Source: Sphingomonas sp. Leaf208
Lineage (GTDB): Bacteria; Pseudomonadota; Alphaproteobacteria; Sphingomonadales; Sphingomonadaceae
Length of the DNA stretch: 64,000 nucleotides
NCBI RefSeq assembly: GCF_001421415.1
Contig: NZ_LMKH01000023.1
Span: 320,725-384,724 of the forward strand
Direction of reading: 5' to 3'
In this document: piece by piece, positions 27,581 to 36,698 of the stretch
Position numbering within the stretch: position 1 is the first letter of the stretch
Layout of the letters: each line of letters begins with the position of its first letter
Program-made: the position numbers and the translations under genes
Notes under the pieces: generated by a model
Databases searched by the model: none
What the model saw: only the letters and a program-made list of their open reading frames with translations
Told to the model about the DNA's origin: nothing

Positions 27581-27785
27581 GGCGTTCCCATAGCCGTCGT
27601 GCGCCCCTGCGTCATGCTGCACGACCGCAAGCCTAGCGCGCCCTATCGCGGCGATGCGTTGCGCCCTGACACGGCGATGCGTTGCGACGCCTGCCGGAAC
27701 ATCCTATGCGATCGCATGCGCCCGCGCGTTCGAGTGACGCGTTCGATCAGGTTCCGTACATCTTCCTCCCCACATCGATTGCAGC

Positions 27786-28580
27786 ATGATTTCAAAGCTT
27801 TTCAAGTCCCGTAGCGTTGCCAAGCCGACTCAACCGCAGGTTCCTCCCGGTCGCCGCGTCTATGCCGTGGGCGACATTCACGGCCGCGCCGACCTGCTCG
27901 ACGAATTGATCGGGTTGATGGAGGCCGACGAGCGCGACCGCGGTGCAGCGGAAACGACCTTGATATTCCTCGGCGACATCGTCGACCGGGGCCCCGCCTC
28001 GGCGGCAGTGATCGATCGGTTGCGCGGGCTGGTGCATGCCCGCCCCGACCGCCCCGACGTCCGCTTCCTGCTCGGCAATCACGAGGAGATCTTCCTCGGT
28101 GCGCTCGACGGCGAACCCAAGGCACTCCGGTTGTTCTGCCGCATCGGCGGGCGCGAGACCGTGCTGAGCTACGGCATGGAGGCCGCGGAATATGAGCGGC
28201 TCGACTATGAAGAGCTGGTGCAACGCCTCGAAACGCTCGTTCCAGACGAACACCGCGAGTTCTTGCGCAAGTTCGAGGACATGATCGTGATCGGCGACTA
28301 CGCGTTCGTCCATGCAGGCGTACGTCCCGATACACCGCTCGACCTGCAGCGCACGTCGGACCTGCGATGGATTCGCGATCCCTTCCTCGATCATCGCTCG
28401 ACGTTGGAAAAGACGATCGTCCACGGCCACACCATGACCGACGAGATCGAACGACGCGGACACCGAATCGGCATCGACACCGGCGCCTATGCATCAGGCC
28501 GGCTGACCGCGCTGGGCATGGAAGGCGCGGAAACTTGGGCGCTCCAGACCGGCACCGCGATCGGACCGAAGACGAACTGA
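27786..28580 (+). CDS. PPP-family serine/threonine protein phosphatase (metallophosphoesterase)
   Basis: 264 residues. The dinuclear-metal motifs of the calcineurin-like fold are complete: GDIHGRADLL (GDxHG), GDIVDRGPAS (GDxxDRG), GNHEEIFLG (GNHE), FVHAG and VHGHTMTDE. It belongs to the bacterial PPP group related to PrpA/ApaH-like enzymes; targets unknown. ATG 27786 fits a short basic N-terminal extension. Surrounded by gaps, so likely monocistronic. Confidence 0.92.
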   Translation: MISKLFKSRSVAKPTQPQVPPGRRVYAVGDIHGRADLLDELIGLMEADERDRGAAETTLIFLGDIVDRGPASAAVIDRLRGLVHARPDRPDVRFLLGNHEEIFLGALDGEPKALRLFCRIGGRETVLSYGMEAAEYERLDYEELVQRLETLVPDEHREFLRKFEDMIVIGDYAFVHAGVRPDTPLDLQRTSDLRWIRDPFLDHRSTLEKTIVHGHTMTDEIERRGHRIGIDTGAYASGRLTALGMEGAETWALQTGTAIGPKTN

Positions 28581-28779
28581 CGCGTCTCACCGCGAATATC
28601 ATGCGGTTTGCACGCGAACGCTTTCTTCGTGGCGCGCCTCCGCTATAGAGAAACAGCGGAAGTGTGTGTTGCACTGCCGCAACAGTGCGATCCTCTTCGC
28701 GTTGTTACAAAGGGCCTTAGTTGCGTTGGGTAAGGTTATATGCCATTGCCTGCCGCGACGAGCACAAAGGGAGTTCATC

Positions 28780-29013
28780 ATGCGTCTTGGGAAGTATCTC
28801 CTGACCGCAGCAGCAGCCACGATGGCAGTTGCTCCGGCCATGGCAGCACCGGCAAATCTGTCGGTTGCACATTCGGTCCGTTCGGGTTCGGTTTCGGCTG
28901 ACAAGAACGAGCTCGCTGGCGGCGGCATCATCGTTGCGGTTCTCGCAGCAGCTGCAGTTATCGCCGGTATCGTTATCGTTGCAGACAACGACGACGATTC
29001 GGACAGCAACTAA
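28780..29013 (+). CDS. small secreted/membrane protein with acidic tail
   Basis: 77 residues. A signal peptide with AMAA cleavage context (MRLGKYLLTAAAATMAVAPAM) is followed by a short Ser/Val region, one hydrophobic helix (GGIIVAVLAAAAVIAGIVIV) and an acidic end ADNDDDSDSN. The AAAGGGA ribosome site seven bases before ATG and a strong terminator 22 bases after the stop mark it as a highly expressed single gene. I know of similar short proteins in sphingomonads but no assigned function. The frame is open upstream; the ribosome site decides the start. Confidence 0.85.
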   Translation: MRLGKYLLTAAAATMAVAPAMAAPANLSVAHSVRSGSVSADKNELAGGGIIVAVLAAAAVIAGIVIVADNDDDSDSN

Positions 29014-29034
29014 GTCTTACGACTTTAGTTCGAG

Positions 29035-29064
29035 AAATAGCGGTCTTCGGGCCGCTATTTTTTT
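29035..29064 (+). terminator. rho-independent terminator of the small secreted protein gene
   Basis: AAATAGCGG / CCGCTATTT stem (29035-29043 with 29052-29060) and an 8-base loop containing CTTCGG, with the T-run ending at 29064. Confidence 0.92.
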
Positions 29065-29619
29065 GCCTGCCGTTCTGAGGACAGGCGGGCCAGCGCGTGC
29101 AGAAGCACAATGTGCTGCCGTGTCACGTGCACAACTCAGCTTCCGGTCAGCTCCAATACCGTCGATGGCCAAAGACGTCCGGTAGGCTGCGGCTGCGCCA
29201 TTCCGTGCAAAGTGGACTAAAATCCGCGCTTTCTCAGAATGGCTGAGCATGAGATGGCATCGGCCCTAGCGTCGGGCGCCGAAACAATACCTGCAATAGG
29301 GTATCGCCGCGCTAGTCATCCGAAGGACGACTGAACTCACCGACCTTGCAGCACGCGATTGCCGGGCAGGTTAGCCCGAGTCCCTCTGCGCCACCCTCCC
29401 CTGCGGAAGCCTCGCACCCCTAGGGCGGCCGATCCTCTACGGAATCAGGCCAGCCTTCTTATCGGCAGACGGCTTGCCCCGCTGGCCGACCGAGCAAGTT
29501 CACGCATAATTAGCGCGACGCATCGCCTCAACGCAAAACGCGCCTCGCAATGAAGCGAGACGCGTTGCAAAGCCAATATCATGGCGCGGTACGGGTTCAG
29601 ACCCATACCCCACCATCAC
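29065..29619. other. 555-bp gap without recognised gene
   Basis: No open frame here has a credible ribosome site or family resemblance, and the short frames present have arginine/alanine-rich shadow composition. Small hairpins occur (CTCAG-AATGG-CTGAG near 29230, and ATACC...GGTAT near 29290) with no T-runs. A stretch near 29368-29394 ending GAGTCCCTCTGCGCCACC vaguely resembles a tRNA 3' end but does not fold as one. Confidence 0.5.
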
Positions 29620-30216
29620 TTACTGAGACGGCGGCGTCTGCGTGCCACCGGGCATGCCGCCCGGCGCACCGCCTGGCATGCCACCGGGAGCGCCGCGACC
29701 CATCTGCGCCTGCGCCTGCATCTGCTGGACCACGCTCTGCGGCAGGAAGTCGAGCAACTCGACGTCGAACACGAGCGTCGAATTCGCTGGGATCGGACCG
29801 TTAGCCTTGTCGCCATAGCCAAGCGCTGGCTTCATCCAGAAGCGGTACTTTGACCCCTTCGGCATCAGCTTCAGCGCCTCGGAGAAACCGGGGACCACGC
29901 CGGTGACGGGCATCGGCGTCGGCTGCTGCGACTTGTCGAAGGTCGTGCCGTTGAGCAGCTTGCCCTCGTAATTCACCAGCGCGACGTCGGCGTCGGTCGG
30001 CTTGGCCGCACCGGGCTTGCCGGGGGCGATCACCTTGTACTGCAGGCCGGATGCGGTAACGACCACGCCCCGCGCGCGCGCATTGCGGGCCAGGGGATCA
30101 TCACCCTGACGCGCCAGCGCAACCGCGGCGATCAGCGCGAGCGCGATACCGACCCATAGGTAGACGAGGTAGCTGCGCTTGGTTGGCTGCAGCGGCACTG
30201 CGGTGACGGTCGACAT
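29620..30216 (-). CDS. FKBP-type peptidyl-prolyl cis-trans isomerase, membrane anchored
   Basis: 198 residues. A single N-terminal transmembrane helix (YLVYLWVGIALALIAAVAL) places the FKBP domain (about 55-165) in the periplasm. Domain motifs: VTASGLQYKVI, VNYEGKLLNGTTFDKS, VVPGFSEALKLMPKGSKYRFW, ALGYGDKANGPIPANSTLVFDVELLD. The C terminus is an unusual Gly/Met/Pro repeat (GAPGGMPG units) of about 25 residues, likely disordered. Leftward, downstream of rpsU. Confidence 0.93.
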   Translation of the reverse strand: MSTVTAVPLQPTKRSYLVYLWVGIALALIAAVALARQGDDPLARNARARGVVVTASGLQYKVIAPGKPGAAKPTDADVALVNYEGKLLNGTTFDKSQQPTPMPVTGVVPGFSEALKLMPKGSKYRFWMKPALGYGDKANGPIPANSTLVFDVELLDFLPQSVVQQMQAQAQMGRGAPGGMPGGAPGGMPGGTQTPPSQ

Positions 30217-30341
30217 CGGATCAGGCCCCGGTCATCTGGTCACGCCGGAGCGCCGCGCGTGCCGTTGGAAAGCAATTGGGGTGCCGATCACGACACCCCG
30301 AACTATCGACCCACCCGCTCGCCGGGTACGGCCGACAAATC

Positions 30342-30548
30342 TTAGCGTGCGCCGTCGCGCTCTGCGCGCTTGCGGTCGAGCTTGCGCGAGCGACGGATCG
30401 CAGCTGCACGCTCGCGTGCGCGCTTCTCGGACGGCTTTTCGTAATGCCGGCGCAGCTTCATCTCGCGATACACGCCCTCGCGCTGCAGCTTCTTCTTAAG
30501 CGCGCGAAGGGCCTGGTCGACGTTGTTGTCGCGTACGATGATCTGCAT
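30342..30548 (-). CDS. rpsU: 30S ribosomal protein S21
   Basis: 68-residue basic protein of the small subunit that helps mRNA engagement. N-terminal [20 protein letters not shown] and the [14 protein letters not shown] stretch are diagnostic, and the tail is Arg/Lys-rich. Divergent from cysS. Confidence 0.97.
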   Translation of the reverse strand: MQIIVRDNNVDQALRALKKKLQREGVYREMKLRRHYEKPSEKRARERAAAIRRSRKLDRKRAERDGAR

Positions 30549-30725
30549 AAACCCGATAAGCTCCGGACGAATAGATTTTTGCCGTCGCGAACAGGTCCGC
30601 GCCGCATGAACTGGGGCCCCTATCAGCGGAGCGCCGTCGTTTCAAGCCAAACCACGTATTCCGGCGGGTCTGCCCGACATGTGAGCGCCTTTGCGGGAAG
30701 GCCCATGCAGCGCTAAGAGCAGCCC

Positions 30726-32159
30726 ATGACCCGTATCCCCCTGACACTGTATAACAGCCTCTCGCGCCAGCTCGAGACGTTCCAGCCGATCGATCCGACC
30801 GATGTCGGGCTCTACACATGCGGGCCGACCGTCTATAATTACCAGCATATCGGCAACATGCGCGCCTTCCTGTTCGCAGACACGCTGGGTCGCGTGCTGC
30901 GGTGGAAGGGGTGGCCGACGACCCACATCATCAACATCACCGATGTCGGCCACCTGACCTCCGACGCCGATGTCGGTGACGACAAGATGGAGAAGGCCGC
31001 CGCCGCGCAAGGGCGCTCGATCTGGGAGATCGCGGCCTATTATACCGACGTGTTCAAACGCGACGTCGCGCGCCTCAACATCGTGCCGCCGGCGCGTTGG
31101 GCCGTCGCGACGGATCATATCGACGAGATGATCGCGTTCGCCGAACAGATCGCTCCGAAGCATTGCTACTTGCTAGACAGTGGGCTGTACTTTGATGTGG
31201 CGACCGTCCCGGACTATGGCCGCCTCGCACGAGCCGGCAACGACGACATAGAAAGCCGGATCGAACCGGTCGCCGGCAAGCGCAACCCACAGGACTTCGC
31301 GATCTGGCGTACCTCCGCGCCCGGCGAGAACCGCCAGATGGAATGGGATTCGCCCTGGGGTCGCGGGGCGCCCGGCTGGCATCTCGAATGCTCGGTGATG
31401 AGCAAGCATTATCTCGGCGCGCATTTCGACATCCACACCGGCGGGATCGACCACCGCGAGATCCACCATCCCAACGAGATCGCGCAAAACCAGGCGCACT
31501 GCGATTGCGCGGATACCGGCGCAAGCGTCTGGATGCACAACAACTTCCTGGTCGAGCGCGCGGGCAAGATGTCGAAGTCGACCGGCCAGTTCACGACGAT
31601 GCAGACGATCGTCGACCGCGGTTTCCACCCCCTCGCCTACCGACTGATGTGCCTGCAGGCGCATTATCGGAGCGAGCTGGAATTCTCGTGGGAGAATCTG
31701 GCCGCGGCGGCGATCCGCTTGAAGCGCATGGTCCAAGCGGTCGAGACGTTGCGCGCTCGCGAACCCGGCGGCCCGTCGGGTAGCGCGCATGCCTATGCCG
31801 ACCGGCTGGAGGAGGCGGTCTCGGACGATCTCGCCACGCCGCGCGCGCTGCCGATCCTCGACGAACTGCTCGCGGACAAGCGGGTCGCGCCTGCGGACCG
31901 CGTCGCTGCGCTGGACGATTTCGACGCGGTACTGGGGCTGGACCTGGCGACGATCAGCCGCGAGGACCTGCGGATCCGGCCGATCACGGCGACGATCGAC
32001 GAGGACATGATCGCCGCACGGCTGGCGGATCGCCGCGATTCACGCGCTGCGAAGGACTTCGGGCGATCGGACGCGATCCGCGACGAACTCGCCGCCGCGG
32101 GAGTCGAGGTGATGGATGGCGATTTGCTAGGTTGGGACTGGAAGATCGCAGTGGTGTGA
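30726..32159 (+). CDS. cysS: cysteine--tRNA ligase
   Basis: 477-residue class I synthetase. HIGH-type motif PTVYNYQHIGNMR follows the zinc-ligand Cys in YTCGPT. The metal/substrate loop ECSVMSKHYLG and HTGGIDHREIHHPNEIAQ are characteristic, and the KMSKS loop is GKMSKSTGQF. The C-terminal DALR-like domain is complete, ending DGDLLGWDWKIAVV. Start ATG 30726 gives MTRIPLTLYNSL, the usual N terminus. It stands alone, divergent from rpsU. Confidence 0.98.
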   Translation: MTRIPLTLYNSLSRQLETFQPIDPTDVGLYTCGPTVYNYQHIGNMRAFLFADTLGRVLRWKGWPTTHIINITDVGHLTSDADVGDDKMEKAAAAQGRSIWEIAAYYTDVFKRDVARLNIVPPARWAVATDHIDEMIAFAEQIAPKHCYLLDSGLYFDVATVPDYGRLARAGNDDIESRIEPVAGKRNPQDFAIWRTSAPGENRQMEWDSPWGRGAPGWHLECSVMSKHYLGAHFDIHTGGIDHREIHHPNEIAQNQAHCDCADTGASVWMHNNFLVERAGKMSKSTGQFTTMQTIVDRGFHPLAYRLMCLQAHYRSELEFSWENLAAAAIRLKRMVQAVETLRAREPGGPSGSAHAYADRLEEAVSDDLATPRALPILDELLADKRVAPADRVAALDDFDAVLGLDLATISREDLRIRPITATIDEDMIAARLADRRDSRAAKDFGRSDAIRDELAAAGVEVMDGDLLGWDWKIAVV

Positions 32160-32204
32160 ACACGCCATACAGGTCCAAGAACTAAGGCCGCAGGGAAAAT
32201 TTAA

Positions 32205-32302
32205 TCGTCATTCCCGCGGAGGCGGGAACCCATACTGGCAAGCCTCACGGTTAGATCGCGAGCCTTTGAGCATATGGATCCCCGCCTGCGCGGAGATGAC
32301 GA
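32205..32302. repeat. imperfect 30-bp inverted repeat (REP-like)
   Basis: Arms 32205-32234 (TCGTCATTCCCGCGGAGGCG...) and 32273-32302 (right arm ending GCGGAGATGACGA) pair across a 38-base loop with a few mismatches. It shares the terminal TCGTCAT/ATGACGA with other elements here. Located between cysS and the dehydrogenase gene. Confidence 0.8.
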
Positions 32303-32401
32303 GACCATTGTGGCAGCGTGTTAGTGCAGGGAACGCGGGACCGATCCGTCGCTGGGCCCGGCATAACTTGACATGCCCCGCCGCACGCCGATGTTCGCAC
32401 T

Positions 32402-33340
32402 ATGAAAGCCGTCCTCCCAGCCGCCGCCCGCCCGCTCCTCGAACCGCATCTGCCCGCGGACCTAGACGTCGCCTGGTTCGCCAAGCCGGACGAAGCCAAC
32501 GCGATGATCGCAGACGCGGATATCGCCTGGGTGGACATGCAGCCGACCGAACTCGTCGCCGACGCGATCCGCCATGCCGGGCCCAACCTCAAATGGGTCT
32601 CGACGATCTATGCCGGGCTCGACGCGTTCCCGCTCGACACACTGCGTGAGAACGGCGTCACTTTGACCAACGGCGCCGGCATCAACGCCGTCGCGGTCGC
32701 CGAATATGCGGTGATGGCGGTGCTCGTCGCCGCCAAGCGCTTCGATACCGTCGTCCGCGCACAGGACCGTCATGAGTGGTTGAAGGACGCGCCCGGCAAG
32801 ATCGAACTCGCCGGAACCAAGGCACTTGTCATTGGCTATGGCACGATCGGCAAGATGATCGGCGATCGCTTGACCGCGTTCGGGGTCGAGGTCACCGGCG
32901 TCACGCGCACCGGCCGCGATGGCACGGTCACGCCCGACGCTTGGCGCGATCGGCTCGACGCGTTCGAGTGGGTCATCCTCGCCGCGCCCTCGACCGACGC
33001 GACGCACGCGATGATCGGCCGCGAAGAGTTACACCGGATGAAGCCGTCCGCCTGGCTGATCAACATCGCGCGCGGCGACATGATCGACGACGATGCGCTG
33101 ATCGCGGCATTGACCGACGGGACGATTGCCGGCGCCGTGCTCGATCCGACCAGCCCAGAGCCCCTGCCCGCGGATCATCCGCTTTGGTCGACGCCTAACG
33201 CGATCGTCACGATGCACCTGTCGGGCCGTAGCCAGACGACGATGTTCGCTCGCGGGGCGACGCTGTTCCTCGACAACCTCGCGGCGTTCCTCGCCGGTCG
33301 CCCGATGAAGAACGTCGCCGATCTCGACGCGGGTTACTGA
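32402..33340 (+). CDS. D-isomer-specific 2-hydroxyacid dehydrogenase, NAD-binding
   Basis: 312 residues. The N-terminal substrate domain includes YAGLDAFPLDTLRENG and TNGAGINAVAVAEYAV. The Rossmann motif is GYGTIGKMIGDRL (about 145), and catalytic signatures are PSAWLINIARGDMIDDDALIAAL with the conserved Arg, PSPEP-like TSPEPLPADHPLW with the Glu, and MHLSG near the C terminus where the usual catalytic His (in H-x-x-G) is expected. Exact substrate cannot be told; GhrB/GhrA-like reductases are the closest type. Confidence 0.9.
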   Translation: MKAVLPAAARPLLEPHLPADLDVAWFAKPDEANAMIADADIAWVDMQPTELVADAIRHAGPNLKWVSTIYAGLDAFPLDTLRENGVTLTNGAGINAVAVAEYAVMAVLVAAKRFDTVVRAQDRHEWLKDAPGKIELAGTKALVIGYGTIGKMIGDRLTAFGVEVTGVTRTGRDGTVTPDAWRDRLDAFEWVILAAPSTDATHAMIGREELHRMKPSAWLINIARGDMIDDDALIAALTDGTIAGAVLDPTSPEPLPADHPLWSTPNAIVTMHLSGRSQTTMFARGATLFLDNLAAFLAGRPMKNVADLDAGY

Positions 33341-33510
33341 CCGGTCTGGGTCGTGGCCGGGCGGGGGCTGCGATTGTAGCTCTTGATTCCGCGGCGACGA
33401 AGTTTGTCGGCGCGGCGACGACGCGAGTACATGATCAGGATCGGTACGCCGACCAAGATGCCCCCGCCGATAATCGAAAGTGCGATGATGATACGCATTG
33501 GCATGTCCAT
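33334..33510 (-). CDS. small single-pass membrane protein
   Basis: About 58 residues starting MDMPMRII, or 70 if the upstream ATG 33546 is used. One transmembrane helix (IIIALSIIGGGILVGVPILIMY) is followed by a very basic tail (SRRRRADKLRRRG). The helix followed by positive residues fits a genuine N-out, C-in protein rather than a frame artefact. No ribosome site is clear for either start. It converges on the hydroxyacid dehydrogenase and overlaps it by seven bases. Function unknown. Confidence 0.55.
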   Translation of the reverse strand: MDMPMRIIIALSIIGGGILVGVPILIMYSRRRRADKLRRRGIKSYNRSPRPATTQTGQ

Positions 33511-33702
33511 GTGGGGACCATGCCGATTGGACAGCGAAGACGCCATATATTTTTTAATCCGGGATGAATGGATTTAGCCACCACATCCGGTTGAACCGAC
33601 CTGTGCAGCATTTCGCCGCTGCCGGCCAAGCTTTACTTCGTTGCGCAAAAAGGCGTTTTCGCGCATTGCCATCGTTACAATTCACCAATCGGACGACATG
33701 AT

Positions 33703-35076
33703 ATGGCCGCGAACTGGGCCCCCGACAGCTGGACGCGTCACGAAGCACGACAGCTCCCCACCTATCCCGACGCCGCAGCGCTGACCGCCGCGACCGATCA
33801 GCTGGCCACGTTCCCGCCGCTTGTCTTCGCTGGCGAGGCGCGCAACCTGACCGCGTCGCTCGCCGAAGTCGCAGCCGGCAAGGCGTTCCTGCTGCAGGGC
33901 GGCGACTGCGCCGAGTCCTTTGCCGAGCATAGCGCGAACAACATCCGCGACACGTTCCGGGTTATCCTGCAGATGGCGGTCGTCCTAACCTTCGCGTCGA
34001 AGCTCCCGGTCGTGAAGCTAGGCCGCATGGCGGGCCAGTTCGCCAAGCCGCGCTCGACCGATACCGAGACGATCGGCGGTGTCGAGCTGCCCTCGTACCG
34101 CGGCGACAACGTCAACGACATCGCCTTCACTGCGGAATCGCGCGCGCCCGATCCGCAGCGGATGATTCGCGCCTATTCGCAGTCGGCGGCGACGCTCAAC
34201 CTGCTGCGCGCGTTCGCACAGGGAGGATACGCGAACCTGCATCAGGTCCATCGCTGGACGCACGACTTTATGGGCCGCAGCCCCTGGTCGAAGAAATACG
34301 CAGAGACGGCGGACCGGATCGGCGAGGCGCTCGAGTTCATGGCAGCCTGCGGGATCGACCCAGAGACCGTGCCGCAGCTCGCGCAGACGCATTTCTACAC
34401 CAGCCACGAGGCACTGCTGCTCCAGTACGAGCAAGCGCTGACTCGGCAGGATTCGCTGACCGGCGACTGGTACGACACCAGCGCGCATTTCCTGTGGATC
34501 GGCGATCGCACGCGCTTCGAGGGCTCCAGCCATGTCGAGTACCTCCGCGGCATCGGCAACCCGATCGGCATCAAGTGCGGCCCGAGCCTGGAGCCCGACG
34601 CGCTGCTGCGGATGCTCGACACGCTCAATCCCGGCCGCGTACCCGGCAGGATGACGCTGATCACGCGCTATGGCTACGACAAGATTGAGGCGAACCTGCC
34701 CCGCCTCGTCCGTGCCGTTACGCGCGAGGGCCACCCGGTGGTGTGGAGCTGCGACCCGATGCACGGCAACGTCGTCAAGGCCGCCAACGGCTACAAGACG
34801 CGGCCGTTCGACCGCATTCTCGCCGAAGTCCGCGGCTTCTTCGCGGTCCACCGCGCGGAAGGCACGCACGCCGGCGGCATCCACGCCGAGATGACCGGCC
34901 AGAATGTGACGGAGTGCACCGGCGGCGCGGTCGACGTGACCGAGCAATCGCTGGCCGATCGCTACCACACGCACTGCGACCCGCGCCTCAACGCCAGCCA
35001 GAGCCTTGAGCTCGCCTTCCTGCTGGCCGAGATGCTCAATGAGGAAATGGCCGAGCGGAAGAAGGTCGCCGCCTGA
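33703..35076 (+). CDS. class II 3-deoxy-7-phosphoheptulonate synthase (DAHP synthase)
   Basis: 457-residue plant/Mycobacterium-type (AroA-II) enzyme that joins PEP and erythrose-4-phosphate in the first shikimate step. Motifs: [26 protein letters not shown], the [19 protein letters not shown] active-site stretch, [11 protein letters not shown] and [18 protein letters not shown]. All expected metal and phosphate ligands appear present. ATG 33703 gives [20 protein letters not shown], the normal N terminus. tRNA-Glu follows 84 bases downstream. Confidence 0.97.
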   Translation: MAANWAPDSWTRHEARQLPTYPDAAALTAATDQLATFPPLVFAGEARNLTASLAEVAAGKAFLLQGGDCAESFAEHSANNIRDTFRVILQMAVVLTFASKLPVVKLGRMAGQFAKPRSTDTETIGGVELPSYRGDNVNDIAFTAESRAPDPQRMIRAYSQSAATLNLLRAFAQGGYANLHQVHRWTHDFMGRSPWSKKYAETADRIGEALEFMAACGIDPETVPQLAQTHFYTSHEALLLQYEQALTRQDSLTGDWYDTSAHFLWIGDRTRFEGSSHVEYLRGIGNPIGIKCGPSLEPDALLRMLDTLNPGRVPGRMTLITRYGYDKIEANLPRLVRAVTREGHPVVWSCDPMHGNVVKAANGYKTRPFDRILAEVRGFFAVHRAEGTHAGGIHAEMTGQNVTECTGGAVDVTEQSLADRYHTHCDPRLNASQSLELAFLLAEMLNEEMAERKKVAA

Positions 35077-35160
35077 AGAAAATGCTGCGGGCGTTCAAGA
35101 ATGTTCGGCAACTGTCTTGACGCCCGCCACCCCATTCCGTAGACGCCCGCTTCTGCTAAC

Positions 35161-35235
35161 GGCCCCTTCGTCTAGCGGTTAGGACGACGCCCTCTCACGG
35201 CGTAAGCACGAGTTCGATTCTCGTAGGGGTCACCA
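35161..35235 (+). tRNA. tRNA-Glu (anticodon CUC)
   Basis: 75 bases including an encoded CCA. Acceptor GGCCCCT pairs with AGGGGTC (one G-U), and the anticodon stem ACGCC/GGCGT encloses the loop CTCTCAC with anticodon CTC. The T-arm CGAGT TCGATTC TCG is regular. D-loop contains TAGCGGTTAGGA as in bacterial tRNA-Glu. Confidence 0.96.
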
Positions 35236-35257
35236 GCTTCCGCTTCGTGACGGAAGC
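35236..35257 (+). other. hairpin directly after tRNA-Glu
   Basis: GCTTCCG / CGGAAGC stem of seven pairs with an 8-base loop begins on the base after CCA. No T-run follows, so it may be a 3' processing or weak terminator structure. Confidence 0.5.
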
Positions 35258-35616
35258 GATCAGCGACATTCATTTTCCGCGCGAGCATCAGGGTTTTCCC
35301 CTTTCCCGTCGATACTTGTCGACGCGCATTTCCAAACGAAACGTTTTCGTGTCGAGTGGGGAAACCGGTTGATCGATGGCCCGCGTCTCACCGCTGCAAC
35401 AGTATAGACCGGCCGCCTGCGCGCCATCATTGGAAGCCACACCGCCGCGGCGATCGAGGGCGACGTCTGACCGCGCGGCACGTCATTCAGGACACGGCAG
35501 ACGGCTAAGCAAAACCGGTCCGAATCGATGCCGGGGGAGGCATCGATTCGGGTCGAGCTGAGTACGTCTCGAAGGCGGTGACCTAGTATCGACCGCTCAG
35601 CGCCTCTGAGGAAGCG
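35258..35616. other. 359-bp gap without recognised gene, with one strong hairpin
   Basis: No supported coding frame. The one notable structure is a perfect 13-bp stem (CCGAATCGATGCC at 35520-35532, GGCATCGATTCGG at 35539-35551) with loop GGGGGA and no T-run. It does not match the other repeat families of the window. Confidence 0.5.
35520..35551. repeat. perfect 13-bp hairpin
   Basis: CCGAATCGATGCC - GGGGGA - GGCATCGATTCGG. It lies about 65 bases downstream of the yghU-like stop when read on the minus strand. It could end transcription of that gene factor-dependently, or be a binding site. Confidence 0.75.
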
Positions 35617-36510
35617 TTACCTCGCCGCGTTGTCAGCCGCCGCGACGTCGAGCTTGTCCTGCGTCCGCGTATCGAAATCGCCCGCGTCGTGGCGCTCGGG
35701 TAGCTGACTGGAAGGATCACCCATCACGCGGTTGACCATCCGCCCACGCGCTACTGCGGGCCGTGCGGCGATCAGGTCGGTCCAGCGGAGAACGTTCTTG
35801 TAGTCGTTTACCTGAAGGAACTCCGCGGCGTCGTAGACGAGCCCCTTCACCAGAGCACCGTACCAAGGCCACACCGCCATGTCGGCGATCGAATACTCGT
35901 CGCCGCCGAGATACTCGCTTTCGCCCAAGCGTCGGTCGAGAACGTCGAGCTGCCGCTTCACCTCCATCGCGAAGCGGTCGATCGCATATTCGATCTTTAC
36001 CGGCGCGTACGCGTAGAAATGCCCGAACCCGCCGCCGAGCATCGGCCCCGCCCCCATCTGCCAGAACAGCCACGAGAGCACCTCGGCGCGCTTGGCGCCA
36101 TCGGTGGGCAGGAACGCACCGAATTTCTCGGCGAGATAGACAAGAATCGAGCCGGACTCGAAGACCCGGATCGGGCTTTCACCACTGCGATCGACCAGTG
36201 CCGGAATTTTCGAGTTCGGGTTGGCCTCGACGAAGCCGCTGCCGAACTGGTCGCCGTCCATGATCTTGATGAGCCAGGCGTCATATTCGGCACCCGTATG
36301 ACCAGCAGCGAGAAGCTCCTCGAGCATCACCGTCACCTTCACCCCGTTGGGCGTCGCCAGCGAATAGAGCTGCAGCGGATGCTTACCTACCGGCAGTTCC
36401 TTGTCGTGCGTAGCGCCGGCGATCGGGCGGTTGATGCTGGCGAACCTGCCCCCGCTCTCCTTGTTCCAGGTCCAGATTTTCGGCGGCGTGTAATCGGCGG
36501 TCTCGGTCAT
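35617..36510 (-). CDS. yghU: glutathione S-transferase YghU-like (disulfide-bond oxidoreductase)
   Basis: 297 residues. N-terminal extension YTPPKIWTWNKESGGRFASI with the INRPIAGATHDKELP motif is the signature of the YghU/YfcG Nu-class GST. The thioredoxin domain runs LQLYSLATPNGVKVTVMLEE, with NPNSKIPALVD and ESGSILVYLAEKFG, and the helical domain follows. E. coli YghU reduces organic peroxides and disulfides with two bound glutathiones. ATG 36510 has GGAG seven bases upstream and is preferred over ATG 36525. Confidence 0.94.
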   Translation of the reverse strand: MTETADYTPPKIWTWNKESGGRFASINRPIAGATHDKELPVGKHPLQLYSLATPNGVKVTVMLEELLAAGHTGAEYDAWLIKIMDGDQFGSGFVEANPNSKIPALVDRSGESPIRVFESGSILVYLAEKFGAFLPTDGAKRAEVLSWLFWQMGAGPMLGGGFGHFYAYAPVKIEYAIDRFAMEVKRQLDVLDRRLGESEYLGGDEYSIADMAVWPWYGALVKGLVYDAAEFLQVNDYKNVLRWTDLIAARPAVARGRMVNRVMGDPSSQLPERHDAGDFDTRTQDKLDVAAADNAAR

Positions 36511-36698
36511 TAGGATTCTCCGCATAGGGGTTATTCCTTGTCGGCGCCGTGAGCCGTTGCGGAATGTGACGCAAGTGCGGAGTACGCCTATCGAGTAGCT
36601 TTGCGCTCAGCCGCTGACGCAACGAGGGGCGCCCCGTATGACCGGGACGCCCCAAGGAAGTATATCAGGCCCACCAGATAGTCGGCCGGTTTTTCGCC

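Noticed and set aside
29368..29394. Sequence ending GAGTCCCTCTGCGCCACC that resembles the 3' part of a tRNA
   Set aside because: The T-arm GGTTCRA is absent and no acceptor or anticodon arm can be folded upstream, so it is not called as a tRNA or attachment site.
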